A stretch of DNA of 64,000 nucleotides. It comes from Pseudomonas knackmussii B13 (GTDB lineage Bacteria; Pseudomonadota; Gammaproteobacteria; Pseudomonadales; Pseudomonadaceae). Where the stretch lies: the NCBI RefSeq assembly GCF_000689415.1, contig NZ_HG322950.1:1302001-1366000 (forward strand), given 5' to 3'. Under the pieces are notes generated by a model, which saw only the letters and a list, made by a program, of their open reading frames with translations, was not told the origin of the DNA and did not search any database. This document shows, piece after piece, positions 42,948-50,952 of this stretch. The translations under genes and the position numbers were made by a program. The first letter of the stretch is position 1. The number at the start of each line of letters is the position of its first letter.

Positions 42948-44683
42948 TGCTGATCAATGGCGTTCCGCTTAACAGCCTGCCGCTGAACGCGGTAGGCGGC
43001 TCCTCTGGCTCAGGCCCGGAGCCGGTAGAGCCTCCGAGTGGGGTGATCTGGACGTGCCAGGTCGTGCTTAGTGGTGTCGACATGACCGCGCAGCTCACTG
43101 GCTCGGTGCGCGTCGAGCGAGAGGAGGGGGCCGCGGCCATCGCCGAGTTCTCGCTGTACCTGCCGTCGGTTGGTGTCGACGTGGTCGGGTGGAAGGGGCG
43201 TCCGGTCGACATCTACTACCTGGAGCTCTCGGAGGGCGGCTGGGATATCGAGCAGCGCTTCTCGGGTTGGCTGGAGCAACCGACCTACGACCCGCGCAAT
43301 CGCATCGTGTCGTGCGAGGCGACCGACCGCCTGCAGGACCTGGTCGAAGCGATGGAGATCGCCGACATCGACGCCCTGGTGGGAGGCCTCTGGACGGAAG
43401 ACGTGTTCGAGCCGGTTGCCGGGCGCAGCCGCTGGGAGTACGCGCAGGAGCGCCTGGGCACGATTGCGGCCAGCCTTGACCGTTCGTTGTCTGGGGAGCT
43501 GCGGGTCACTCCGTGGGCTGCCACCGCGCCGGCCAAGGTCTTCGGCCCCGGCAGCACGATTGACCAGTCCTTGTCCGTGGAACTGGGCAAGCTGTCGGAA
43601 TTGGTCAACCGCGTCGAGCTGTCGATCAGCTACCGCTTCACGCGGTTGCGTGAGCGGCATCAGGAGTACGACTGGCAGCACCCCGATATCCAGGGCACGT
43701 CCATCGACGCCAGCTTCTGCATCTGGCGGCACGAGTCGTCGGAAGTGCCGAGCACGGAGATGATCAAGGACGCGCTGAACAGCGCGGGCTATCACTTCTT
43801 GAACGGTGCCGAACTGCTGGCCTTGCCGCCGACAGGCATCTACTGCACCCCGCCGCAGGCTTGGATCAACAACTTCGACAACCTGCTGCTGGCGGCGAGC
43901 TTCACGGGCGGTATGCGCTGGGGGCAGTCGATCACGGAAACCTACACCCTCTCGGTCGAGGCGCCGGCCAGCATCGCCCAGGCCGGCGAGGTGCTGCGAC
44001 GGGATGGTGCATCGCTGGAGAGCGAGCTGGATCGCGCCAAGGACTGGGAGTCTGCCGACTTCGGCGGGCCCGACTCCGATGCCGAGCAAGATGACCTTGA
44101 GGACTGGGTCATCGACCTGCGCGAGGACGACCGCCTGACCCAGAGCGTTCAGTGCCAGTTGGCGACGGCTACCGTCAGCATCCTACAGGCGCACCGAGCC
44201 AACCGCGTTTCCTGGCAAGTGCCGACCTCGATGGCGAGGGTGATCGACCTGGTGGACACCCTGCAGCTTGGTGATCGTTGCCAGGCCCGCGGGAAGGTCT
44301 TCTCGGTCATCGACGAGTGGAGCCTGGAGAGTCAGACGGCGATCACCACGCTGACGCTGGCAATCAGTCGCGGCGGCGGCGTGGTGATGGACCCGCATGA
44401 CCTACCGGCTCCGCCAGATACCCAGCCAACCGGCAGCGTGCCTTCGCTGATTCAGCTGGGCAGTCAGATCCGCGGGAAGAATCCGCTGCTGGTCTATGAC
44501 GATACCCTCGACGGTTTCGCGGGTAACTACGACAACCCGGCGCCAGGGACGCCCCCGGAAGAGTTCCCGCGGCGCTTTCAGCTGACGGCGCCGGAAGTGC
44601 CGGCTACGCACCGTGACGAGTTCACCGCGGAGCGGGCGGCCACCTACCGGGTAGCCATTCCGAACGACTTGCTGGAGCTCTAG
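42947..44683 (+). CDS. Large tail protein, possible tail hub
   Basis: A 578-residue protein starting MLINGVPLNSLPLNAVGGSS. Residues 30-120 contain a domain with REEGAAAIAEFSLYLPSVGV and WKGRPVDIYYLELSEGGWDI, which recalls gp27/gpD-like hub domains that begin with a curve of beta strands describing path integrals of the tail tube. The rest is unrecognised. By position and size it could be the baseplate hub, but lambda J-type motifs are missing. Confidence 0.6.
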   Translation: MLINGVPLNSLPLNAVGGSSGSGPEPVEPPSGVIWTCQVVLSGVDMTAQLTGSVRVEREEGAAAIAEFSLYLPSVGVDVVGWKGRPVDIYYLELSEGGWDIEQRFSGWLEQPTYDPRNRIVSCEATDRLQDLVEAMEIADIDALVGGLWTEDVFEPVAGRSRWEYAQERLGTIAASLDRSLSGELRVTPWAATAPAKVFGPGSTIDQSLSVELGKLSELVNRVELSISYRFTRLRERHQEYDWQHPDIQGTSIDASFCIWRHESSEVPSTEMIKDALNSAGYHFLNGAELLALPPTGIYCTPPQAWINNFDNLLLAASFTGGMRWGQSITETYTLSVEAPASIAQAGEVLRRDGASLESELDRAKDWESADFGGPDSDAEQDDLEDWVIDLREDDRLTQSVQCQLATATVSILQAHRANRVSWQVPTSMARVIDLVDTLQLGDRCQARGKVFSVIDEWSLESQTAITTLTLAISRGGGVVMDPHDLPAPPDTQPTGSVPSLIQLGSQIRGKNPLLVYDDTLDGFAGNYDNPAPGTPPEEFPRRFQLTAPEVPATHRDEFTAERAATYRVAIPNDLLEL

Positions 44684-44685
44684 CG

Positions 44686-45015
44686 ATGGCTGGCATCAAC
44701 CAACTGAAGAGCGATCTCAACGCCCTGCAGACGACGGATCGTCAGGCGCGGAGTCTGTCCCCTCAGGAACCCAAGGGCTCCCGCCCGGCAACAACGGGGC
44801 GGGGGAACTGGGAGGAACCGGCGTCCACCGGGTCGGTCGGCGGGATCGCCAGTCCGATAGTCGAAACGGCCGCTCGCACGTATTACGCCGAGCAGACCCT
44901 GCAGAGCTCGGACGGCCTCTGGTCGTTCCGGGTGAAGCCAATCCAGCAGGTGACGTTCCACGACTCCAACGGCGCCGAGGTGCTGATGATCTACGCCGAG
45001 CCGGAGAGAGAATGA
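44686..45015 (+). CDS. Small tail-tip protein
   Basis: A 109-residue protein starting MAGINQLKSDLNALQTTDRQ: an N-terminal helix, a disordered middle rich in Pro, Gly and Ser, then a compact C-terminal part (WSFRVKPIQQVTFHDSNGAE). It lies two bases after the hub-like gene and overlaps the next by ATGA. It is probably a linker or chaperone in the tail tip; no family recognised. Confidence 0.6.
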   Translation: MAGINQLKSDLNALQTTDRQARSLSPQEPKGSRPATTGRGNWEEPASTGSVGGIASPIVETAARTYYAEQTLQSSDGLWSFRVKPIQQVTFHDSNGAEVLMIYAEPERE

Positions 45016-46844
45016 ACGATGAAATGAACATCCTGGACCTCGGCGAGGTCCGCTGGTGGGGCCACTCCATCCATGGCCTGGCCATGGTGGGTAGCTCCTC
45101 GCCGGTCTATAAGGCGTCGGGGCTTCAGTTCGCCCTGCCGGCCGAAATCGCTGGCTCGCTGGTCGACGCCACTGTGGGCATCCCCAACGAGGACCAGGGC
45201 AATGTCCACCTGGTGAAGGTGCCCGGCATCGCCGAGCTGGACATCGCCGAGGAGGAGGTGGCTGCCGAGTTGCAGGAAGGGCGTGTGTGGCAGAACTACG
45301 CCCTGTTGTCTGGGCCGAAACAGGCCTTGGCTGGGCAGGCGCTCAAGGGCTGGGTCTGCATCGACCCTGCTAACAAGCGCTGGCTGGTGAAGCCGACGGG
45401 CACGCCCAGCCTCCGTTATGGCAGCATTGCTGCGGGCGGCTCGCTGAGCCTCAGCTTCGATATCACACCTTTCGGCTACGTCGGCGATCCGGTTGCCGCG
45501 CCGGTGTCGATTGGCGGCATCCTGGGCGCGCTCGGCCAGGAGAATCCGCCCGACCTGGTGGCGCCCAACGGCTCGATGCTGGTCATGCGGATCTCGAGTA
45601 TTGCCAGTCACGGGCGCTCGGTGGTTATCGCGCTTATGCCGAACCGCACGCTGCCGGCGGATATCCGTGATCTGCCTTATGGGTTCCTGCAGCTCGACCT
45701 GGTGGGGAACGGCCCGAACTTCACGGTCGCGCTGTCAGTGCTGCACACGCGCATCGAGACGTTCGGTGATCGTCACAATCAGACAGTCGGAGACATACCG
45801 TTCAACTGGCGCATTCGGCCTCAGTTCAAGGGGACTGTACTGGTTGAGGAACGCGACGCTTCCGGAAATTTGCTGCATGGCGAAGCAATCTACGAGCCCA
45901 TTCCGTTCACTCCGTTGCAGGTCGGAACCCCGGGCTGGCAGTACGGCCATTCCACGACTGCGTTCTACTTCTCGATTGGTTCCAACGCTGGTCAGGCCTA
46001 CCTGAAGAATCGCCTGGTGTCGGTCGTCTTCGACGAGAACAACAACCTGGTGCGGACGACCATCGATTGGGAGAAAGACTCCCAGATGACCTACAACACG
46101 CCGGAAATGACCTACAGCGGCAGCTACAAGCTGGTCACTGGGTCGGCGGTTACTCCGTCACGCAGTGGCACGGTCACTGTCGCCCTGACCCTCAATGCGT
46201 CGGGCACCTATACCGAGCGGATGACCCACAAGCGCGACGGGGAGGAGTTCTCCCGCTGCGAGTTCACCGCCCCGGTCAACGTCAGCTATGCGTACTCGGT
46301 GTCGTTGAACGTCAACGATGAACTGCTCGACGGCTTCACTGATCTGGTCTTTTCGCCGGTCGGCGCGACCGCGCGCTACATGATCGGCGGCCCCGACTCG
46401 TTCCACACGATTCCGCCGGGTGATCACTGGAGCAACCCGCTGACCCTGACATACGACGGCGAGGTGTTGAAGACGCACGATCTGCATTGGCGCGGTTATG
46501 GCGGTGCCGGCAACGAGCCTCTGCCGGTGCAGCGGGTGGGCATGTCCGTCTTGATGGGGGACGACGATCCGTACCTGCGCTTTGACTGCAACGTCGTCCG
46601 GCTCTGCAACCACGCCTCCGCGCTGCGGGTGGAGCGCTTCGAGGACCGTGCCGCCACTGATCCGGTGTGGGCCAAGTCGAAGAAGGCGGTAGCCACTGCC
46701 GGCTCGGCCTGGGTCAACCCGCGCACCGCAACCGACAACGTCGACCGAACGCGCCTCACGGCTAGCTTTCACCCCATCACGCACGCGCTCAACGTCGACC
46801 TCGACTGGAGCCCAACGAACCGCTATCGCGGCACCTGGATTTAA
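45012..46844 (+). CDS. Large distal tail protein, candidate receptor-binding or fibre protein
   Basis: A 610-residue beta-rich protein. The N-terminal part (WWGHSIHGLAMVGSSSPVYK) probably docks to the tail, and the middle (GTVTVALTLNASGTYTERMT, then VNVSYAYSVSLNVNDELLDG) resembles repeated beta-sandwich sequence. Its place late in the tail operon suggests a host-contacting role, but no enzymatic or adhesin motif can be seen. Confidence 0.6.
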   Translation: MNDEMNILDLGEVRWWGHSIHGLAMVGSSSPVYKASGLQFALPAEIAGSLVDATVGIPNEDQGNVHLVKVPGIAELDIAEEEVAAELQEGRVWQNYALLSGPKQALAGQALKGWVCIDPANKRWLVKPTGTPSLRYGSIAAGGSLSLSFDITPFGYVGDPVAAPVSIGGILGALGQENPPDLVAPNGSMLVMRISSIASHGRSVVIALMPNRTLPADIRDLPYGFLQLDLVGNGPNFTVALSVLHTRIETFGDRHNQTVGDIPFNWRIRPQFKGTVLVEERDASGNLLHGEAIYEPIPFTPLQVGTPGWQYGHSTTAFYFSIGSNAGQAYLKNRLVSVVFDENNNLVRTTIDWEKDSQMTYNTPEMTYSGSYKLVTGSAVTPSRSGTVTVALTLNASGTYTERMTHKRDGEEFSRCEFTAPVNVSYAYSVSLNVNDELLDGFTDLVFSPVGATARYMIGGPDSFHTIPPGDHWSNPLTLTYDGEVLKTHDLHWRGYGGAGNEPLPVQRVGMSVLMGDDDPYLRFDCNVVRLCNHASALRVERFEDRAATDPVWAKSKKAVATAGSAWVNPRTATDNVDRTRLTASFHPITHALNVDLDWSPTNRYRGTWI

Positions 46845-46853
46845 GGAGCAACC

Positions 46854-47558
46854 ATGCCTCAATTCTGGCTGAACAACTTCAGCGAGCCTCTCGTGGGCGC
46901 GCTGCCCTCGGACGAATACAGCGTGCTGCCACTGGCGCAGGCCGCTCTGGATGAGCTGGCCGCCTTGGTTCCCGGCAAGAGCGAATGGGTGGTGCTCACC
47001 CTTTCCAGCGCTGATGGTACGGGGGCGCGCGAGGTTATCCGCTATCAGCCGCATGGAACGACTTTCCAGCCGCTGCGGCGCTCTCAGGAGGGGACCGCAC
47101 AGCTGGATTGGCCGGCTGGCACGCTCTGCAGCTGCAACGTAACCGCCGAGTCCATGGGCCGCTTCGAGAACGCCCGGGGCCTGCTGCAGCTCTGTGAGGA
47201 GGCAACGCTGACCATCGCGGGCCCGGAGAATCATGTGAGTTCATGGTTCTGGGAGCCGCCGGAAGCCGCGCAGCTGACGCTTTCGGTAAACGGCTACGGG
47301 TGGAACGAAGGGGAAACGCCTTTCCCGCGGCAGTTGATCGAGCTCTGGCCAACTAGCACCGGGCCCCTGGTGCTTCTTCTGCCGGATCTCGGCTCCGCTC
47401 ATTTCGATGTGCCGGCGGGGACGACCGGGATCAACGAAGACGGGTCGTTCACCCTGACGATTCCCGAGTCGCCGGTCGGCGGCTACATCATCGAGTACCT
47501 GCAGCACGGCGAGACGATCGTCCGAATCCAGAACTACGCCGGCCTGACCACCTTCTGA
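46854..47558 (+). CDS. Distal tail protein of unknown function
   Basis: A 234-residue protein starting MPQFWLNNFSEPLVGALPSD. It is beta-rich with aromatic residues (VSSWFWEPPEAAQLTLSVNG) and a Gly/Asn-rich C-terminal region. It begins ten bases after the previous gene with a GGAG site. It closes the tail operon and may be a second receptor-contact protein. No family recognised. Confidence 0.6.
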   Translation: MPQFWLNNFSEPLVGALPSDEYSVLPLAQAALDELAALVPGKSEWVVLTLSSADGTGAREVIRYQPHGTTFQPLRRSQEGTAQLDWPAGTLCSCNVTAESMGRFENARGLLQLCEEATLTIAGPENHVSSWFWEPPEAAQLTLSVNGYGWNEGETPFPRQLIELWPTSTGPLVLLLPDLGSAHFDVPAGTTGINEDGSFTLTIPESPVGGYIIEYLQHGETIVRIQNYAGLTTF

Positions 47559-47569
47559 CTCCGTTCCAA

Positions 47570-47725
47570 CTAGAGGGGAGCGTTGATCAGCATGCCGTGT
47601 CGGTAGTGCAGTCGCTGCGGACCGCGCTTTAAGGCTAACGGGTCGCGGGAGGTGGTTCGCCAACCTTGGCTCAGTAATTCATCGACGTGCGCGCGCATCC
47701 CGCGCAGCTTCCGTTGTTCCTTCAT
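47570..47725 (-). CDS. Small reverse-strand phage protein
   Basis: A 51-residue frame starting MKEQRKLRGMRAHVDELLSQ with an excellent ribosome site (GGAGGGCGACCG) before its ATG. It is transcribed against the late operon, between the tail and lysis genes, and is strongly basic. The pattern fits a moron or a small regulator; I know no function. Confidence 0.65.
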   Translation of the reverse strand: MKEQRKLRGMRAHVDELLSQGWRTTSRDPLALKRGPQRLHYRHGMLINAPL

Positions 47726-47774
47726 CGGTCGCCCTCCAGTTGGCGATCAGAGAGTAGCAAACTCAACCCAACCA

Positions 47775-47800
47775 GCCCGCCTAGCGCGGGCTTTTTCATG
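47775..47800 (+). terminator. Terminator directly before the endolysin gene
   Basis: AGCCCGC and GCGGGCT (about 47776-47794) form the stem, followed by five T, then CATGCCCGGAGGAAGTC and the start at 47814. It is the third copy of the block found before the capsid and tail-terminator genes, and it could also end the late tail transcript. Confidence 0.75.
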
Positions 47801-47813
47801 CCCGGAGGAAGTC

Positions 47814-48227
47814 ATGGGCCAAGATCGTGATGTGGATGTGCTGGCGCGCACGCTGTGGGGTGAGGCGCGCGGCGAAGGGGCGGCGGGCATGGTCGCTGTG
47901 GGCTGGACGATCCGAAACCGCGCTGCGAAGCCGAGCTGGTGGGGGCGGGACATCGTCAGCGTCTGCCAGGCGCCGTACCAGTTCAGCTGCTGGAACAAGA
48001 GCGACCCAAACTACCCCTACCTGTCCGGTGCGAAGCAGATCCCGGCAGGCGAATACCTGCGTGCCCGTGAAGCCTCGCTGGCGGTGATCAGCGGCAGCCA
48101 GCCCGACCCTACAGGTGGGGCGACCCACTACTACGCCACCACCATGGCCAAGCCGCCGGCCTGGGCTGCGCAGGCAAAGCGCACGGCCACCATTGGTCGG
48201 CACGTGTTCTTCCGCGACGTTCCTTAG
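47814..48227 (+). CDS. Endolysin, SleB/CwlJ-type cell wall hydrolase
   Basis: A 137-residue hydrolase of the type used by many Pseudomonas phages: LARTLWGEARGEGAAGMVAV with the catalytic Glu, then WTIRNRAAKP, APYQFSCWN and GGATHYYATTMAKPPAWA near the end. No signal sequence is seen, so it depends on the holin. The ATG at 47814 follows GGAGGAAGTC. It begins the endolysin-Rz-Rz1 cassette. Confidence 0.92.
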   Translation: MGQDRDVDVLARTLWGEARGEGAAGMVAVGWTIRNRAAKPSWWGRDIVSVCQAPYQFSCWNKSDPNYPYLSGAKQIPAGEYLRAREASLAVISGSQPDPTGGATHYYATTMAKPPAWAAQAKRTATIGRHVFFRDVP

Positions 48228-48236
48228 GAGGGAACC

Positions 48237-48611
48237 ATGCATAGCTTCCTGTGGAAGGTGGCCGCTGTAGTGTTGACCGCGATGCTGCTGGTCGCCGCTG
48301 GCGCCGGACTGGGCGTGTGGGTGGCCGCCGGGCACTACCGGCCGCAGCTGGACCAATCCGCCGAGGACCTGACGGCCTGCCGCGCCGCCCGCGGCAACCT
48401 GGAGACGCTGGTGGGCGATCAGAACACCGCTATCGCAGGCCTGGCCAACCAGGCCGAGCACCGGCAGGCGAAGACGGCGCAGGCTATGGCCGGCGCGCAG
48501 CAGCACGCAGACAAGCACTTCGCCGCGGCGCAGCGGCTGCAGCAGGAGCACGTCGACGGCGACCCGGTCCAGGTTGCGTCCGACATGATCGACAAGGAGT
48601 TGGGGCTATGA
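48237..48611 (+). CDS. Rz-like inner-membrane spanin
   Basis: A 124-residue protein with an N-terminal membrane anchor (VAAVVLTAMLLVAAGAGLGV) and a periplasmic helical domain rich in Ala, Gln and His. With the Rz1 lipoprotein it would join inner and outer membranes in the last step of lysis. An AGGAGGGAACC site precedes the start. The Rz1 gene starts inside its end (ATGA). Confidence 0.88.
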   Translation: MHSFLWKVAAVVLTAMLLVAAGAGLGVWVAAGHYRPQLDQSAEDLTACRAARGNLETLVGDQNTAIAGLANQAEHRQAKTAQAMAGAQQHADKHFAAAQRLQQEHVDGDPVQVASDMIDKELGL

Positions 48612-48868
48612 AGTGGCTGGTGTTTTGGGGGTTGGTCGCGCTGGCGGGATGTGCCGTCCGGCAGGACGCCGAGCCGCGAACGGTGCGCGTGGAGGTCCCT
48701 GTGGTTGTTCCGTGCCGGACACCGCCGGTGCAGGAGCCGACGTGGTCCACGACATCTGTGCAGAAGGGCGACAGCCTGCAACTGAAGGTTCGGGCATTGC
48801 TAGCCGAGCGTCAGCAACACATTGGCTACGAGACTCAGCTACGCGCTGCGGTGCAGGCCTGCCAGTGA
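48608..48868 (+). CDS. Rz1-like outer-membrane spanin lipoprotein
   Basis: An 86-residue lipoprotein with signal peptide and lipobox LVALAGC (lipidated Cys15). Pro- and Thr-containing mature part (VVVPCRTPPVQEPTW) is usual for Rz1. It overlaps the end of Rz by four bases, a separated-overlapping arrangement. A strong terminator follows immediately. Confidence 0.85.
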   Translation: MKWLVFWGLVALAGCAVRQDAEPRTVRVEVPVVVPCRTPPVQEPTWSTTSVQKGDSLQLKVRALLAERQQHIGYETQLRAAVQACQ

Positions 48869-48869
48869 G

Positions 48870-48897
48870 AAAGGGCGGCCCAGTGGCCGCCCTTTCT
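48870..48897 (+). terminator. Terminator of the late operon
   Basis: An 11-bp perfect stem, AAAGGGCGGCC (48870-48880) with GGCCGCCCTTT (48885-48895), with a CAGT loop, starts just after the Rz1 stop. Being nearly symmetrical it can act on both strands and would also limit transcription of the leftward gene at 48909. Confidence 0.88.
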
Positions 48898-48908
48898 GAC
48901 TCACTACA

Positions 48909-49019
48909 TCAGCTAATGTAGATTTTGAAGGGCTTGCCTACCGCGCGCAGGATCTGGCCGTTTTTCAAGCGGCGAGTCCAGCGAAGGATGAAGGTGCCCC
49001 GTTCGTCGGTGTAGGTCAT
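48909..49019 (-). CDS. Very small basic protein
   Basis: A 36-residue frame starting MTYTDERGTFILRWTRRLKN and ending in GKPFKIYIS, preceded by the ribosome site TAGGAGATAGGTC. I recall short proteins with similar wording in other Pseudomonas prophages, always near the lysis genes. Size and Arg/Lys content suggest a nucleic-acid or membrane interaction. Function unknown. Confidence 0.55.
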   Translation of the reverse strand: MTYTDERGTFILRWTRRLKNGQILRAVGKPFKIYIS

Positions 49020-49209
49020 GACCTATCTCCTAAACGAGAGTGGCCACTACTTGCTGAGTGGACAGACCAAACGAACGGGACTAGCATACGCACCTGCTAC
49101 GGATTGCCTCTGCCAGCTGTTCGCGGTATGCGGAAAGCGAGTGGAGTACTTTCCTGGCTGGGTTAACCAGCCACCGAGTTCTGACTGCTTACGCCGCAAA
49201 CGTAAGCGG

Positions 49210-49695
49210 TCAGAACTTGAATTCCATCTGAGCTTCGCTCCTCGGCAGCTTAAGCAGATCCATAACAGCGTCTGCAAAGTAATCCGCCTGCCATTCCGAG
49301 TCTTCGAGTAGTGTTGCCTGTGCTTCAGCAAAGTGGAGCAATGGGCGATGTCCTAGCACGATGTGCCCCATCTCATGCAAGAAGATCCGTACCGCTTCGG
49401 CCTTGCCACGGCACAGCTCCGTATACAGCTTGTTCGGAACGTAGATCATGCCTTTGCTAGGATCGACAGTCGCTCGGGTCGCATCGAACCACTCATCGTC
49501 TTCGATCACATCGAGATGAATACCGTGATTTTCGAGGCGAGAGACTAATTTCTCCGCTTTTCCTTTTTTGAACGATGCTTTATTGATACCAATGATCTTG
49601 CAGACGCGGTAGGCAACGTCGCTGATCAGCTCTGGCTCCAGGGCGGGGACGCGATGTCCCCGCATGCAGTAGTCTTCGTCAGTCTCAGGCGTCAT
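49210..49695 (-). CDS. ImmA/IrrE-family metallopeptidase
   Basis: A 161-residue protein with the zinc-peptidase motif HEMGHIVLGHRP near residue 107 and ADYFADAVMDLLK later, as in ImmA/IrrE. Proteins of this family cleave or inactivate a partner XRE-type repressor in response to damage or cell signals. The partner is encoded directly upstream: the XRE gene ends 11 bases inside this gene. I set the start at MTPETDED; a methionine six codons earlier is possible. Confidence 0.85.
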   Translation of the reverse strand: MTPETDEDYCMRGHRVPALEPELISDVAYRVCKIIGINKASFKKGKAEKLVSRLENHGIHLDVIEDDEWFDATRATVDPSKGMIYVPNKLYTELCRGKAEAVRIFLHEMGHIVLGHRPLLHFAEAQATLLEDSEWQADYFADAVMDLLKLPRSEAQMEFKF

Positions 49696-50062
49696 GTTTG
49701 ATTTTCTCCCCATAGATCTCGGAAAGCAGTGTTCCGAGCTTGGTCAGTTGCTCCTGATTAAGATCGGAATTGGCAAAGCCAGCGATCAGCATTTTGTGGT
49801 GGGCTGGCAGGCCCTCCAGCGACACAGTGTCGTTCGACTCGCACGCCATCGCTTTGAGGCGATTCACTTGGACGTCCTTTCCTTGAGCGGCGAAGTAGCT
49901 CGCGATTTTCTCTACCCACTCCATCGGTACCTTGCTGCGACCGGTTTCCATTGCACTAAGGAAGGCGGGCGATGTGCTGAGTGCGGTTGCCATATTGCTG
50001 AGTGTCAGCCCCAATTGGCGCCGATACTCTCTGACGGCGGTGCCAAATTTCGTAAGCGACAT
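49685..50062 (-). CDS. XRE-family transcriptional regulator, partner of the peptidase
   Basis: A 125-residue protein with an N-terminal helix-turn-helix (LGLTLSNMATALSTSPAFLS, then METGRSKVPMEWVEKIASYF) and a C-terminal helical part. It forms a two-gene leftward operon with the ImmA/IrrE-like gene. By analogy with ICEBs1 ImmR/ImmA it may repress its own promoter and others, with relief by cleavage; the pair may also work as an antitoxin-like module. Confidence 0.85.
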   Translation of the reverse strand: MSLTKFGTAVREYRRQLGLTLSNMATALSTSPAFLSAMETGRSKVPMEWVEKIASYFAAQGKDVQVNRLKAMACESNDTVSLEGLPAHHKMLIAGFANSDLNQEQLTKLGTLLSEIYGEKIKHDA

Positions 50063-50163
50063 AGGTAGCTCCCTGTTGGTCCCCTGATGCTACGGTGTGA
50101 CTCGCCTCTCGGCGATTCAAGTAATCTAGTTGATAACTATAATGCTTGAGGAGGTGGGCTCCG

Positions 50164-50864
50164 TCAAGCGCTGGAAGCGAGCGGCCTGATTAGCTCGGTG
50201 CCTTGGTTCGTGGTGTTTCCGACATCGGTGCTGACCCGATAGGCCTCGAAGTCGGTACGACTGAGCACGATTGCGCTGTGGATCTGCTCCGGGGGCGTCT
50301 CCGGCGAGAGCCAGAGCGCCCACTGCCCCGGCGCCATAATGACTGGCATCCGGTGATGGATAGCCGACACCGGCCCCTCAGCGTCGCGGGTGAGGAGGGC
50401 ACAGCTCAGCATATCCTGTCCATCCGGCCGGTCCAGGTTGACCGGAGCCCGGCAATGGCCTGCACCTGGTTGTCGGCCGCGTGGTGATAGTACGGCTGGT
50501 TCACCGGCCGCCCAGCACGGGTCACCGCCGGCTCTTTCTCGTTCCATTCGTACCATCCCACCGCTGGCATCAGGCATCGCTGTATCTTGATCGCCTGGCG
50601 CCACATCAGCTTGGTCGCCGCTTCCTCGCTGCGCGCGTTGAACGAAAACGTCGGCGGGGTAGCCTTCTTCCACCAGAACGGGATCAGCCCCCAGCGGGCC
50701 GGCAGCACTTCCTGTTCTCCCGCCTCATTAAGCAGCACCATCGGCACCTGTGTGGTCGGCGCGACGTTGTAGACGCGGTTGATCCACAGCCCTGAATTCC
50801 GAGAGCCGATATGCCAGAACCGCTCCATCTCTGCCTCTTCCGGTGTCACGTACCTTCCGCACAT
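50164..50864 (-). pseudogene. SRAP-domain protein (YedK/HMCES family), frameshifted
   Basis: SRAP proteins crosslink to abasic sites in single-stranded DNA through Cys2. The N-terminal part is intact: MCGRYVTPEEAEMERFWHIG (Cys2), RVYNVAPTTQVP, ARWGLIPFWW, NARSEEA and CLMPAVGWYEW. Near 50425-50440 the frame is lost: one frame ends RMDRIC at a stop (50406) while the family sequence goes on one frame away as PDGQDMLSCALLTRDAEG, AIHHRMPVIM to a stop at 50164. GGCCGG where GGCCCGG would be expected indicates loss of one C. A sequencing error is possible. Confidence 0.75.
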
Positions 50865-50920
50865 CGTCATGCCCTCCGCTTGTCTCACGACCCGTTGTAG
50901 GAAACATCTGTAGTCTATTA

Positions 50921-50936
50921 CTGTATTTATATACAG
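50921..50936. promoter_or_regulatory. LexA (SOS) box
   Basis: CTGTATTTATATACAG matches the LexA consensus CTGT-N8-ACAG fully and lies 17 bases upstream of umuD and 57 bases from the divergent SRAP start. It would make umuDC, and perhaps the SRAP gene, DNA-damage inducible. Confidence 0.9.
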
Positions 50937-50952
50937 TTACCGGACGTTTCTC

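Larger units (their letters stand above)
17232..49019. mobile_element. Siphovirus-type prophage (core part)
   Basis: From left to right: integrase and excisionase, leftward early operon, CI/Cro switch, rightward CII-like, DksA-like and primase-helicase genes, structured non-coding region, holin, HNH, terminase, portal, protease, capsid, connectors, tail, tape measure, tail tip, endolysin and spanins. All structural genes look intact, so the phage may still be inducible. The left border falls in 17033-17231. The right border is not visible; the accessory genes from 49210 onwards may also belong to it. Confidence 0.85.
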
